A stretch of DNA of 64,000 nucleotides from Aeoliella sp052161615 (GCF_052161615.1 NZ_CP197417.1:5146001-5210000), one strand, 5' to 3'; shown: positions 9,137 to 17,695, numbered from the stretch's first letter. A program made the numbers and translations. The notes: generated by a model not told the origin, from the letters alone.

Positions 9137-9457
9137 GTGCCCGGCAAACTGGGGTTGCCGGTGACGAACCTCCTCGATTTGTAACTTTCTCACGTAACAC
9201 TAAGCCACCCTTCGGGTATTAACTGGTGCCGGTCTTCCCGATCTGCACCCCGGTCGAAGCGTTGGGCCACCCGTTGGAGTGGTTCCACAAAATTACAAGC
9301 GACTAGTTGACTTGCCTTTCGCCCTTTGGCTAAGCTCACGCGAGCGACAGCGGGCGGGGAAGCAAAACTGTCGCGGCGGCCACACGGGGCCCTGCCGTCA
9401 GCTTGGGGAGGAGTTTGGGCGCGTTTCCAGGCGTTATATCCCTTCCGTGGAGCAAGT
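9137..9457. other. Spacer between rpoN and the DUF1559 gene
   Basis: A weak hairpin (CCGGCAA at 9141-9147, TTGCCGG at 9155-9161) lies just after rpoN but has no T-run. A promoter-like pair TTGACT (9307-9312) and TAAGCT (9331-9336) with an 18-base spacer could serve the DUF1559 gene. Nothing else is recognised. Confidence 0.4.
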
Positions 9458-10546
9458 ATGGGCGCCGTTTCTATGGGCGTAGGTTCCGCCTTTGTCGAGT
9501 GTTGCGCTACGCGTCATCGTCATTATTCTTCCCGCGCATTCACGCTCGTCGAACTCTTAGTCGTGATCGCCATCATTGGCATCCTAGTGGCGCTGCTGCT
9601 GCCGGCGGTGCAGTCGGCGCGCGAAGCGGCGCGGCGGACTTCATGCACGAATAATCTAAAAAATGTCGGGCTAGCTGCGCTCAACTATGAGAGCGCGATG
9701 AAGAAACTGCCTCCGGGCTATCTTGGTGGAAAGAACTTTGCAACTCCAGAGGCACTGGGCACTACGGCTGCTCCCCATCAATGGAGCGGCGTATTTCCCG
9801 AGTTGCTGCCGTACTTCGAATCCGGCAACACCTACGATCGGATGACCCAACAATGGAAGATCGGTGCCGACGCTAACGATCTTCCCTACTGGTTTAACGA
9901 TCCGACTACAATACCCGCATGGGAAGCAGCGCAGACGAAACTGAGCGTTTTGAACTGCCCCTCGATGACCACGGAAACTCCGACACTTGGTGTCTTCTCC
10001 CGCCTATGGCCGCGCGTTAGGGATGGACGTATCGGAATAACGGGTGAGCTCTTTGAGCCAGAAACGCAACTGGCGGTAACGCACTATCGCCCATGTAACG
10101 GAGTCTTCGGCGAACTCGGCTATACCGAACCAACCGCGGGGATTCCCGTCGATGAGTTGGTGGGGGTTTTCAGCGTTCGAAGCAAGACGCGACTTGGACG
10201 AGTCACCGACGGCACCTCTCAAACCATCATGTTTGGCGAAGCGCCGGGACAGGTGGGCGTAGGGGACCCGGGAAGCGGTTCGGTGGAGACGGGGTATATC
10301 ATGGGAATTGCGTGGGCAGGAGCCAACGCCCTACCCTCCGCGTTTGGGATCTATAGTGGGCAAGAAGATACAGCTACGTCCGATTTCGACACGCACTGGA
10401 GCTACTATGGCAGTATGCACGCCGGCGGAGTATGCCTTTTTACTTTCGTTGATGGGTCAGTGCAAAGTCTGAACAATGACATCGAGCAAGAGACATTTGA
10501 AGCGATGTCGACCATGCAATGGAACGAAGTGATCGAGAATTTCTAA
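9458..10546 (+). CDS. DUF1559 domain protein with prepilin-like N-terminus
   Basis: I start at ATG 9458, which has GTGGAG about six bases upstream; the longer frame from 9326 adds a segment with no export features. The N-terminus carries a type IV prepilin/pseudopilin signature (RAFTLVELLVVIAIIGIL), followed by the DUF1559 body (QSAREAARR motif, then a domain ending in AGGVCLFTFVDGSV). The protein has 362 residues. DUF1559 proteins are present in very high copy in planctomycetes, are probably cleaved and methylated by a prepilin peptidase and displayed extracellularly; their role is unknown. A small lipoprotein gene follows at 35 bases, a recurring pairing. Confidence 0.92.
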   Translation: MGAVSMGVGSAFVECCATRHRHYSSRAFTLVELLVVIAIIGILVALLLPAVQSAREAARRTSCTNNLKNVGLAALNYESAMKKLPPGYLGGKNFATPEALGTTAAPHQWSGVFPELLPYFESGNTYDRMTQQWKIGADANDLPYWFNDPTTIPAWEAAQTKLSVLNCPSMTTETPTLGVFSRLWPRVRDGRIGITGELFEPETQLAVTHYRPCNGVFGELGYTEPTAGIPVDELVGVFSVRSKTRLGRVTDGTSQTIMFGEAPGQVGVGDPGSGSVETGYIMGIAWAGANALPSAFGIYSGQEDTATSDFDTHWSYYGSMHAGGVCLFTFVDGSVQSLNNDIEQETFEAMSTMQWNEVIENF

Positions 10547-10581
10547 CGTCCAACTATTAACGCCGAATCGAGTTATTCGAA

Positions 10582-10773
10582 ATGAAGTCGAAGTTCGCAG
10601 TTACTTCCCTTTTGTCTCTGTGCCTGTCTGGCTTCCTCTGCTTAGGCTGTGGCCCATCTTCTTCGAGTGTCGAGGCACCGGCAAATCCAACGCCACCTCC
10701 CACGAAAGACCAAATCATCTCACTTGAACCATCAGGGGGAACGTTGGAGGGCCAAGAGATTAAGGGGAAATAG
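10582..10773 (+). CDS. Small lipoprotein, Pro/Ser-rich
   Basis: A 63-residue product with a lipoprotein signal: positively charged start MKSK, hydrophobic core, and lipobox LCLGC with the modified Cys near residue 23. The mature part is only about 40 residues, rich in Pro, Ser and Gly, without a recognisable domain. It lies 35 bases behind the DUF1559 gene on the same strand and is probably cotranscribed. Comparable small lipoproteins often follow DUF1559 genes in planctomycetes and may assist surface assembly (inference). Confidence 0.75.
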   Translation: MKSKFAVTSLLSLCLSGFLCLGCGPSSSSVEAPANPTPPPTKDQIISLEPSGGTLEGQEIKGK

Positions 10774-10908
10774 CCTCCGTCGCCAATCGAATCTCCCTTA
10801 CCTGTCGCATCCCGCTCCCTCGCAGCGTACAATAGAACTCACCCCAAACCGCCGGCACATTCGTGTCGTCCGGCGGTCCTGCCCCGAGTTCTCTTGCCCG
10901 CCTGCGAC

Positions 10909-11844
10909 ATGACGTTCGGTCCTCGATTTCCCCACGCTGCTTTCGTCACGGCCTTGGTGCTGATGGTGTGCGCAGGTAGTTGGGCGGCCGCGGATTCCGA
11001 CGCGCCTACCTACGTGGTGCGATTCCCGGAGTTCGCCGACGTCGGCGATCGGTACAAGCTCACGCTTCGCGCCGAGGAGGAGCTGAAGCGCGAAATCCTA
11101 AACGGCGAGGAGGCCGAGCAGTCGGGTGACCAGTTCACGCACGTCGACTTCGAGGCGACCGTCGAAGTGCTCGCCGTCAACGCCCGCCGTCAGGCCATCA
11201 AGCGCAAGTACACGGTCCACCGCTCCGACGCCAAGACAAACGACGGCGGCGGGCAGCTTCTCGCCCCCGAGGCAGTGATCCTCGCTGAAGTCGGCGACGA
11301 GACCAACACCTTCACCACCCCCGAGGGCGAATTGCTCCCCGGCATGGCGTCGTACGTCATCCCGCGGATCATTAGCTTCGATACCAGCCGGGTAACGATA
11401 GACGACCTGTTCGGCAGCGACACCCCGCGCCGCGTCGGCGAGACCTGGCAAGCCGACCCCAAGCTAATCGCATCTCAAATGCAGGTTCTGGGAGAAGACG
11501 TGAAGAAGGACGACCTATCCAGTTCGATGACTTTCCTTAGCGCGAAGGAGGTAGGTGGCCGGGTTCTGCTGGAATTTCAAGTCAATACGGTGGTGAGACA
11601 ATCGAACGTCCCCGCTCCTCCGGTCCCACAAACCGAGGTGATATCGGGCAAGCTACACCTCACGCAGACGTTCACCATGTACCACGGCTCGACCGATGGG
11701 CCCGTGACGCACGATCAAACGATGATCCTGCGTCACACGCTTCGCGGCAAACCGGGCACCTTCCTCGCCGACAAGACGATGGAAGGATTGAACAAAGAAG
11801 TTCGCAACGCCAAGTTCGAACCCTTGCCTCCCTCGTCCCCCTAG
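10909..11844 (+). CDS. Secreted protein of unknown function
   Basis: ATG 10909 begins a clear signal peptide (hydrophobic ALVLMVCAG core, AAADSD-type cleavage region); a TTG at 10894 is the only upstream alternative. The mature part of about 285 residues looks beta-rich, with alternating hydrophobic residues and many charged residues, and no known motif. The general layout of an approximately 300-residue exported protein that starts with YVVRFPEFADVGDRYKL resembles other planctomycete-restricted secreted proteins. It converges on the following minus-strand gene with three bases between them. I do not recognise the family. Confidence 0.7.
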   Translation: MTFGPRFPHAAFVTALVLMVCAGSWAAADSDAPTYVVRFPEFADVGDRYKLTLRAEEELKREILNGEEAEQSGDQFTHVDFEATVEVLAVNARRQAIKRKYTVHRSDAKTNDGGGQLLAPEAVILAEVGDETNTFTTPEGELLPGMASYVIPRIISFDTSRVTIDDLFGSDTPRRVGETWQADPKLIASQMQVLGEDVKKDDLSSSMTFLSAKEVGGRVLLEFQVNTVVRQSNVPAPPVPQTEVISGKLHLTQTFTMYHGSTDGPVTHDQTMILRHTLRGKPGTFLADKTMEGLNKEVRNAKFEPLPPSSP

Positions 11845-11847
11845 CGA

Positions 11848-12540
11848 TTAGCTTCCCTCGATGCTGTGCTCGAGCACATGCAGGCCACGGCGACGGCGTT
11901 CGCGGCGGCGGAGATCGTCAATGGTGTCGGCGATCTTACGCACGTCGTCGATGCCGGGCAGCTCCATTTCGGGATGCGAGCGGTCGCTGCTGGTGAGGCG
12001 AATCGTGCCGACGTTGAACATCCGTTCGATTGGTCCCTGACGGAACGTGACGTCCGCGATGTCGATCAGTTCGATACGATCGGTCCGCCGCCAGAGAATG
12101 CCGGTCTCGTGCAGGAACCGCTGCGTCGTGAGGAAGTAGTGCACGCCATAACGGCGATAGGCGTACTGCCCGCCAAGCACCAGCCAGCCGATAACGAGGG
12201 CGAGGATCACCCACATCATGTGAGGCCCCACGAACATCACGCCGGCAACCAGCGCGGCGATGGTGATCACACCGGCGGCAGCCCACCAGCCGATCATCGC
12301 TTTGGGCGAGTAGCTGCCATCCCAGATCTCGCGTTCCTCAGAGACGTCGTCGCCCGCGGCCATCGCCGCGGCCACTTTGGATCGCTTCGCGGGCGACTCG
12401 ACCTTGGACCGCGGTACGGGAAACTTGGCGTCGGCTTCGGCACCTTTGGCCTGCGCCGCGTCGTCCGCAAGCCGGGCTCCGCATTGCTGGCAGAAGGTGG
12501 CCTTGTCGTCGTTCTCGCCTTGGCAGCTGGGGCACTTCAT
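11848..12540 (-). CDS. Zinc-ribbon and bacterial PH domain membrane protein
   Basis: The start is ATG at 12540, giving MKCPSCQGEN; longer frames upstream have no support. The N-terminus is a zinc ribbon with two CxxC pairs (C3/C6 and C17/C20). A charged linker leads to two adjacent transmembrane segments at about residues 90-135 and then a bPH_2 (YdbS/YdbT-like) domain at about 140-215 with the features HYFLTTQRFLHETG and IELIDIADV. The tail is arginine-rich. Such proteins are inner-membrane and of unclear function. The gene is divergent from nrdR. Confidence 0.82.
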   Translation of the reverse strand: MKCPSCQGENDDKATFCQQCGARLADDAAQAKGAEADAKFPVPRSKVESPAKRSKVAAAMAAGDDVSEEREIWDGSYSPKAMIGWWAAAGVITIAALVAGVMFVGPHMMWVILALVIGWLVLGGQYAYRRYGVHYFLTTQRFLHETGILWRRTDRIELIDIADVTFRQGPIERMFNVGTIRLTSSDRSHPEMELPGIDDVRKIADTIDDLRRRERRRRGLHVLEHSIEGS

Positions 12541-12690
12541 CGAGTCGCACTCTGGGCGGAGGTTAATGGATGGTCCGATTGCACGGGCAGGGTCTCGGCG
12601 GTCAGCCCGCTGGTTGCAGTTTCCCTCAAAACGGTGTTCGCTAGCAAGCCACATCTATTGGAAACTTGTCGCCTAAATTCGCCCGCGTAG

Positions 12691-12720
12691 TTGTGAACCG
12701 CCCCACCGCACGTGTATACT
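12691..12720 (+). promoter_or_regulatory. Candidate promoter of nrdR
   Basis: TTGTGA (12691-12696) and TATACT (12715-12720) are 18 bases apart. The expected transcript start falls within about two bases of the nrdR ATG at 12729, which suggests a leaderless mRNA. Confidence 0.5.
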
Positions 12721-12728
12721 CGGCGGTC

Positions 12729-13202
12729 ATGAAGTGCCCCTTTTGCCGCGTTGACAACGATCGCGTTATCGATTCGCGAGCCAGCCAGGATGGTTCGGCC
12801 ATTCGCCGCCGACGCGAATGCCTGGGCTGCAACCGGCGGTACACCACCTACGAGCGGCCCGAAGAGACCACCATCAAGGTGGTGAAGAAGGATGGTTCGC
12901 GGGCACCTTTCTCGCGCGATAAGATTCGCGGCGGCCTGGAACGTGCTTGCTGGAAGCGCCCCATCACCAGCCGGCAAATCGATGCGACCGTACAGGCGAT
13001 CGAAAACGACGTGTACGCCCAGTTCGACACCGAGGTCGAGTCGCGAGAGCTTGGCATGCTGGTGATGGAACACCTCCGCGATCTGGACGAGGTGGCGTTT
13101 GTCCGATTTGCCAGCGTCTACCGGCAGTTCAACGACGTGCAAGATTTCTTTGAAGAACTGCGGCCGATGCTTGCCAAACGCCCCCCCATCACGCCTCGCT
13201 AG
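12729..13202 (+). CDS. nrdR: Transcriptional repressor NrdR
   Basis: ATG 12729 gives MKCPFCRVDNDRVIDSR, the canonical NrdR start; the 21 extra codons upstream are not conserved-looking. A zinc ribbon uses C3, C6, C31 and C34, and an ATP-cone domain spans about residues 46-136. NrdR represses ribonucleotide reductase genes by binding NrdR boxes when dATP occupies the ATP cone. Length is 157 residues, normal for the family. No nrd gene lies in the window. A tRNA gene follows 45 bases downstream. Confidence 0.96.
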   Translation: MKCPFCRVDNDRVIDSRASQDGSAIRRRRECLGCNRRYTTYERPEETTIKVVKKDGSRAPFSRDKIRGGLERACWKRPITSRQIDATVQAIENDVYAQFDTEVESRELGMLVMEHLRDLDEVAFVRFASVYRQFNDVQDFFEELRPMLAKRPPITPR

Positions 13203-13207
13203 GCCCT

Positions 13208-13235
13208 TTGAAAACGGCCCCGCGGTGCGTAGAAT
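13208..13235 (+). promoter_or_regulatory. Candidate promoter of tRNA-Ala
   Basis: TTGAAA (13208-13213) and TAGAAT (13230-13235) are 16 bases apart, placing the start a few bases before the tRNA at 13248. Confidence 0.5.
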
Positions 13236-13247
13236 ACTAGGCAGTTT

Positions 13248-13320
13248 GGGGCGGTAGCTCAGTTGGGAGAGCGCTGCGTTCGCAATGCAGAGGTCGAGGG
13301 TTCGACTCCCTTTCGCTCCA
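13248..13320 (+). tRNA. tRNA-Ala with anticodon CGC
   Basis: A complete 73-nt cloverleaf: acceptor GGGGCGG pairs with TCGCTCC, including the G3-U70 pair that identifies alanine tRNAs. The D arm is GCTC/GAGC, the anticodon loop TTCGCAA gives anticodon CGC, and the T loop is TTCGACT. The discriminator is A. No CCA is encoded. Confidence 0.97.
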
Positions 13321-13631
13321 CTAGTTCGACTTATAAAGTCCAACCAAAATCCTGCTCGTTCACCCTTGGCGCGTGCTTGCGCTTTCGCGGTCCATCAATC
13401 GTTAGCAGGATTTGAGGGCGTTTCTTCCCCCCTCTCCGATTCCTTCGCTCGAGCGTTCGCCAGGAAGGTCGTACGCGCCTCGGAGCCTGAGCGCACCTCG
13501 TTTTCGTGCATCGCGATTGCGTAGTCGTTACAATCAGAAGGGTTGAGTTTTCGAGTGAGTCAAACTCAATTGACCACGGCCCTAACGGGCGCCGCTCGCC
13601 TTAATCTTGCACACCTTGCGCTGAATCTGTC
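13321..13631. other. Spacer between tRNA-Ala and the GH43 gene
   Basis: No gene was recognised. The segment contains one family A repeat near its end (13575-13600). A T-rich stretch follows the tRNA without a clear hairpin. Confidence 0.5.
13575..13600 (+). repeat. Family A palindromic intergenic repeat
   Basis: The sequence CACGGCCCTAACGGGCGCCG followed by CTCGCC matches copies at 17141-17167 and 17743-17769 and an inverted copy at 17063-17091. The core GGCCCTA-CGGGC is itself an imperfect palindrome. Confidence 0.6.
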
Positions 13632-14651
13632 ATGCAACTTACTCGCGTTCTTACTGCACTTGGACTATTTGTCGTTGCTTCGAGCCTAGCTTCTGCCCAA
13701 TCGAGCGATGCACCTCGCGACGGCCTGCTTGTCGGGGCGCCGGATCCGACGATCGTCGCAACCAAGGACAAAGATGGCAATCCGGTCTACTTTGTCGTAG
13801 CGACGGGTCGCGGGATTAGTCTGTTGCGTTCGACGGATCTCAAGCACTGGGAACGCGCGGGGCAGGTGTTCCCGCGAGGCGTCCCTCGCTGGGCGCGACG
13901 CGAAGTGCCGGGCACCGATGGCATTTGGGCACCGGACCTGACGTATCAGGACGGACTCTACTACCTGTACTACAGCGTCTCGACGTTCGGCAGCCAGCGC
14001 TCCGTGATTGGTCTGGCTGTGAACAAGTCGATCGACCCAGAGAGCCCCGACTACCAGTGGGAAGACCGCGGCAAGGTGATCGGGTCGTCGCCCGAGACGA
14101 CCAATTTCAATGCCATCGACCCCGCGCTGTTTGTCGACCAACAGGGGAAGTGGTGGCTGTTCTGGGGTTCGTACTGGACAGGGCTGAAGGTCGTGGAAGT
14201 CGATCCGGCGACCGGCAAACCCAAGGAAGACGCCGAAATCAAACCGGTCGCTGGCCGGCCCGACGTCGACTCGCATGCCATCGAAGCCCCGTTCGTCATG
14301 TTCCACGATGGTTACTACTACCTGTTCGTCTCCTGGGACAGTTGCTGCGACGGCGCCGATAGCACGTACAAGGTGATGGTTGGCCGCAGCCGGGAAGCGA
14401 CGGGGCCGTTCGCGGACGCCAAAGGCAAGTCGATGCTCGAAGGGGGCGGGACCTTGGTACTCGAAAGCGACGAGCGTTGGCGAGGTCCGGGCCACAACGG
14501 AATTCTCTCCACCGACGATGGCGAGTGGATGGTCCACCACACCTACGACATGGAGAACTTGCGGGCCCAGCGCATCCTGCAACTCCGACCGCTGACCTGG
14601 ACCAAAGAGGGATGGCCTGAAGTCGGAGAGCCGGTGGCGACGCCGGAGTGA
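13632..14651 (+). CDS. Secreted glycoside hydrolase family 43-like protein
   Basis: A signal peptide (about residues 1-22, ending ASAQ) precedes a five-bladed propeller typical of GH43 arabinanases/xylosidases. The three expected acidic residues are visible: D38 in GAPDPTI (general base), D163 in NAIDPAL (pKa modulator) and E218 in AIEAPF (general acid). The length, 339 residues, is a single catalytic domain with no carbohydrate-binding module. The likely substrate is an arabinan or related pentose polymer, but the sequence alone does not fix it. The gene is solitary: no transporter or sugar kinase lies beside it. Confidence 0.88.
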   Translation: MQLTRVLTALGLFVVASSLASAQSSDAPRDGLLVGAPDPTIVATKDKDGNPVYFVVATGRGISLLRSTDLKHWERAGQVFPRGVPRWARREVPGTDGIWAPDLTYQDGLYYLYYSVSTFGSQRSVIGLAVNKSIDPESPDYQWEDRGKVIGSSPETTNFNAIDPALFVDQQGKWWLFWGSYWTGLKVVEVDPATGKPKEDAEIKPVAGRPDVDSHAIEAPFVMFHDGYYYLFVSWDSCCDGADSTYKVMVGRSREATGPFADAKGKSMLEGGGTLVLESDERWRGPGHNGILSTDDGEWMVHHTYDMENLRAQRILQLRPLTWTKEGWPEVGEPVATPE

Positions 14652-14844
14652 AAGGGCCTTCTATCGAAAAAGGTCCCTCTCAGCCGCATAGCAATCAATG
14701 GGGCCAAGACGCCTCCCAGACTGTTTTGGTTGCCGAATAGAGCCATTGAATCTAGACTTGAAGGCAGTAAATCTCGCGGTAGGTCTCTCCATCTATTCGC
14801 CTATTTGCGAGGCGGTACGCCGATACTTTCCACGCGGAGTGTGC

Positions 14845-15072
14845 ATGTTGACATCCTTTGAAGGAATTTACCGGCAAGGCAAGTTGGAGTTGCTGGAGTC
14901 ACCTCCGGCCAATCTAGAGGGCCGAGTCATCGTGACCTTTCTCGACGACCGTGCAGTCGATCTGGCAAAAATTGGGATGAACGAGCAGCAAGCAGCCGAT
15001 TTACGTAGCAGGCTAGCTACCTTTGCCGAAGACTGGGACCGCCCTGAGATGGATGCATACGATGCCCTTTAG
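14845..15072 (+). CDS. Antitoxin-like protein of a MazF/PemK-type pair
   Basis: ATG 14845 gives a 75-residue protein. The N-terminal half (EGIYRQGKLELLE...EGRVIVTFLDD) resembles short swapped-hairpin antitoxins such as the AF2212/DUF104 group; the C-terminal half is acidic and helical, suited to wrapping a toxin. Its last 11 bases overlap the start of the PemK/MazF-like toxin, a normal toxin-antitoxin layout with the antitoxin first. The family assignment is from general resemblance and is less sure than its role by context. Confidence 0.7.
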   Translation: MLTSFEGIYRQGKLELLESPPANLEGRVIVTFLDDRAVDLAKIGMNEQQAADLRSRLATFAEDWDRPEMDAYDAL

Positions 15073-15413
15073 TCGCGGTGACGTTGTGCTCGTACTGTTC
15101 CCCGACTCGAATTTGCGGACTGCTAAGCGCCGGCCAGCCATGCTAGTGCAAGCAGACAATCTCAATACGGGATTGAAGCAAATTTGTTTTGGCTATGATC
15201 TCTAGCAATCTTGGTCGGGTTGGTCACCCGAGCCGAATTCGAGTGGATCGTAGCTCGGTCGAAGGGCAACGAATGGGGCTGCTAACCGATTCGGTCATTA
15301 TGACCGACAACTTGGCAACGGTACGTGAAAGTGAGATTGATCGCACAATCGGGAAGATGGTCTACTGCAACGCTCTCGATGCCGCACTCCGTCATACATT
15401 AGGATTGCAATAA
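15062..15413 (+). pseudogene. Frameshifted MazF/PemK-type toxin gene
   Basis: The first part (from ATG 15062, MPFSRGDVVLVLFPDSN) is the typical N-terminus of a PemK/MazF endoribonuclease. The frame hits TAG at 15203, while the second frame from about 15189 encodes the expected remainder (AMISSNLGRVGHPSRI, then LLTDSVIMTD and a final helix). Removing one T in the run at 15181-15190 (aatttgtttt) joins both parts into one domain of about 116 residues. The change needed is +1, which does not match a -1 slippery site. The toxin is therefore probably inactive, unless the extra base is a sequencing error. Confidence 0.8.
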
Positions 15414-15546
15414 CGGAGCCTTCGGCCGGCTGACCTCGTGCAATACAGCACAATCCGCAAAATCCATCCCGATAGCCAACGCTCGCCCTGCTGATTATCA
15501 TCGAAGGTTCCAGTGCGATCCGCCTTTCCCGGGAACTGTCCTTCTG

Positions 15547-16527
15547 ATGTCCAAAATCCAGCGTGTTCTTGTCACCGGCGGGGCCGGGTTTCTGGGTTCG
15601 CACCTTTGCGAGCGGCTCGTGGGCGAGGGGCACGATGTTATCTGCCTCGATAACTTCTTCACCAGCCAAAAGTCGAACGTTTCGCACCTGCTCGATAAGC
15701 CGAACTTCGAGCTAATTCGTCACGACGTGACGCATCCCCTGTTTCTTGAAGTCGACCAAATCTACAACTTCGCCTGCCCCGCGGCCCCGGGCCACTACCA
15801 GTACAATCCCATCAAGACGATGAAGACGTCGGTCATGGGGGCCATCAACGTCCTTGGCATGGCCAAGCGTTGCCGCGCGAAGGTACTTCAAGCTTCGACC
15901 AGCGAAGTGTATGGCGACCCTGAAGTCCATCCGCAGCCCGAGAGCTATCGCGGCTCGGTGAATCCCGTCGGCCTGCGGTCGTGCTACGACGAAGGTAAGC
16001 GCGCCGCCGAGACGCTGTTCATGGACTACCACCGGATGAACAAAGTAAACATCCGATTGGTGCGCATCTTCAATACGTACGGCCCACGGATGCACCCCTA
16101 CGACGGACGCGTCGTGTCGAACTTTATCCGGCAAGCTCTGAATGGCGAGGACATCACGATCTTCGGCGATGGCTCGCAAACCCGGTCGTTCTGCTACCGC
16201 GACGACCTGATCGAAGGCATCGTCCGCATGATGAACGGCTCCGACGACTTTGTCGGCCCCGTGAATATTGGCAATCCAGGCGAGTTCACGATCCGTGAAC
16301 TGGCAGAACTGGTCATCGAAATGACCGGCTCCAAGTCGAAAATGGTCGCGATGCCCCTGCCGGCCGACGACCCCACCCAGCGCCAGCCCGACATCACGCT
16401 CGCGAAGAAGCACCTTGGTGGCTGGGAGCCGAAAGTTGCCCTGCGCGAGGGCCTCGCGAAAACCATCGAGTGGTTCCAGTCGATCAATCTCGACGACTAT
16501 CGCGCGCCGACGCCCAATTACGTCTAG
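15547..16527 (+). CDS. UDP-glucuronic acid decarboxylase-like NAD-dependent epimerase
   Basis: An extended SDR protein of 326 residues. The NAD-binding motif GGAGFLGS lies at residues 11-18, the TSEVYGDP segment near 120, and the catalytic YxxxK (YDEGK) near 147-151. The sequence CLDNFFTSQKSN and the NIGNPGEFTI segment are characteristic of UDP-glucuronate decarboxylases (UXS), which form UDP-xylose for surface polysaccharides. The protein has no N-terminal membrane anchor, as in bacterial UXS. No glycosyltransferases lie next to it, so its pathway is inferred from family alone. Confidence 0.9.
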   Translation: MSKIQRVLVTGGAGFLGSHLCERLVGEGHDVICLDNFFTSQKSNVSHLLDKPNFELIRHDVTHPLFLEVDQIYNFACPAAPGHYQYNPIKTMKTSVMGAINVLGMAKRCRAKVLQASTSEVYGDPEVHPQPESYRGSVNPVGLRSCYDEGKRAAETLFMDYHRMNKVNIRLVRIFNTYGPRMHPYDGRVVSNFIRQALNGEDITIFGDGSQTRSFCYRDDLIEGIVRMMNGSDDFVGPVNIGNPGEFTIRELAELVIEMTGSKSKMVAMPLPADDPTQRQPDITLAKKHLGGWEPKVALREGLAKTIEWFQSINLDDYRAPTPNYV

Positions 16528-16620
16528 CGAACTCGCCTCGATCGCCGGACTTCCACGAAGTCCGTGAATAGTGCAATAGCTTCGAACTTTCTCAGATCGA
16601 GGAGGCCCGATTGCTTCCGG

Positions 16621-17013
16621 CTAGGTCACGGAAGCTTTTCGCGACTGAAGCGAAAACACCGTAATTCCCGCGATAGCTCCTGCCAGGTCGGCGACCCAAT
16701 CCAGGGGATCGCACTGCCTGCCAACGTATGGCTGGGTGACCTCGTCCAGTGCAGCGAACACCGCGATGGCGAACACGAGCACCGCTGCGGTCTGCAGTGA
16801 GACTCGCTTATCTAGCCTCAGCGCCCAAGCCACTAACCATGCGAGCACCGCAAACGCGAGAAAGTGAATCACTTTGTCGAAGTAGCTCACCTGGATGCTC
16901 TTCAACTCGCTGGGCCAGTGCGTACTAGCGACCAACGCTAGGAGATAGGCGACCAACACTACCCACCGACGCAGGGGCGTCCAGAAACGGTGTTCGCCGA
17001 TGCTCGGGTTCAT
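16621..17013 (-). CDS. VanZ-like membrane protein
   Basis: A 130-residue protein with four predicted transmembrane segments. The features STHWPSEL, FDKVIHFLAF and ALDEVTQPYVGRQCDPLDWVADLAGAI are typical of VanZ-like proteins, including the conserved DK.xHF and DExxQ..R..D..D pattern. VanZ proteins raise teicoplanin tolerance in some Gram-positives, but most members have no known role. It converges with the epimerase gene and is followed upstream by the repeat-containing tadA leader. Confidence 0.85.
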   Translation of the reverse strand: MNPSIGEHRFWTPLRRWVVLVAYLLALVASTHWPSELKSIQVSYFDKVIHFLAFAVLAWLVAWALRLDKRVSLQTAAVLVFAIAVFAALDEVTQPYVGRQCDPLDWVADLAGAIAGITVFSLQSRKASVT

Positions 17014-17062
17014 AGTTAGAGCCCGCTGACGGGCGGTGCGGTCAATTGCTAAAGTAAATTCA

Positions 17063-17091
17063 GGCGCGCCGGGCCCGTGAGGGCCGGGTTA
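17063..17091 (-). repeat. Family A palindromic repeat, inverted copy
   Basis: Read on the minus strand this is AACCCGGCCCTCACGGGCCC followed by GGCGCGCC. It faces the plus-strand copy at 17141-17167, giving an inverted pair about 50 bases apart in front of tadA. Confidence 0.65.
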
Positions 17092-17140
17092 CTCTACGCC
17101 TCACCAGAGCAGTATAGACCACGCACCCACGGGGCACTTA

Positions 17141-17167
17141 CCCCGGCCCTATCGGGCCCGGCTCGCC
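17141..17167 (+). repeat. Family A palindromic repeat
   Basis: CCCCGGCCCTATCGGGCCCG followed by GCTCGCC. It ends about 20 bases before the tadA start and overlaps no coding sequence. Confidence 0.65.
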
Positions 17168-17188
17168 AAGGGGGGATAACAATCCGAA

Positions 17189-17695
17189 ATGACGCTCGAC
17201 CCCCTCGAACTCCAACCCAGAATTGACCAGCAGTTCATGCGCGGCGCGCTCCGCGAAGCCGAGCTCGCCGCGACGGAGGGAGAGGTTCCCGTGGGGGCGG
17301 TAGTAGTGCACGACGGATCGATCATCGCGGCTGCCCATAACCAGCGCGAGACGCTGCACGATCCGACCGCCCACGCCGAAATGATCGCACTCACCCAGGC
17401 CGCGGCTGCACTCGGCTCATGGCGACTCTCGGGCTGCACGCTGTACGTCACACTGGAGCCCTGCCCCATGTGCGCGGGGGCGATCGTCAACGCCCGGGTC
17501 CCCCGAGTCGTTTACGGAGCAACGGATCCAAAGGCGGGGGCGGTGGAGTCGCTTTACACATTGCTGGCCGACCCACGGCTGAACCACGCCTCGGCGGTCA
17601 CCCGCGGGGTTTTGGAGCAGGAATGCGGAGATTTGCTCCGGCATTTTTTCAGAGCCCGGCGGAAGTCGGATCGGCCCGGTGAAGGATTGGGATAA
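17189..17695 (+). CDS. tadA: tRNA-specific adenosine deaminase
   Basis: A CDA-fold zinc deaminase of 168 residues that converts A34 to inosine in tRNA-Arg(ACG). The zinc site is complete: H62-A-E64 with E64 as proton shuttle, and PCPMCAGA with C92 and C95. The segments VPVGAVVV and ARVPRVVYGATDPKAGA are TadA-like. ATG 17189 follows a G-rich ribosome-binding stretch (AGGGGGG) at about 12 bases; ATG 17237 is a less likely alternative. Family A repeats flank the gene on both sides. Confidence 0.93.
   Translation: MTLDPLELQPRIDQQFMRGALREAELAATEGEVPVGAVVVHDGSIIAAAHNQRETLHDPTAHAEMIALTQAAAALGSWRLSGCTLYVTLEPCPMCAGAIVNARVPRVVYGATDPKAGAVESLYTLLADPRLNHASAVTRGVLEQECGDLLRHFFRARRKSDRPGEGLG

Noticed and set aside
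9141..9161. Hairpin after rpoN as a terminator
   Set aside because: The 7-bp stem has no T-run and is followed by mixed bases, so it is not convincing.
12537..13343. Minus-strand frame of 268 codons covering nrdR and the tRNA
   Set aside because: It runs through a complete tRNA gene and antisense to NrdR, so it is not a real gene.
15181..15203. Programmed frameshift in the toxin gene
   Set aside because: The joined reading requires a +1 change at a T-rich tract, with no known +1 slippery motif or stimulator; a -1 slip would not restore the frame.
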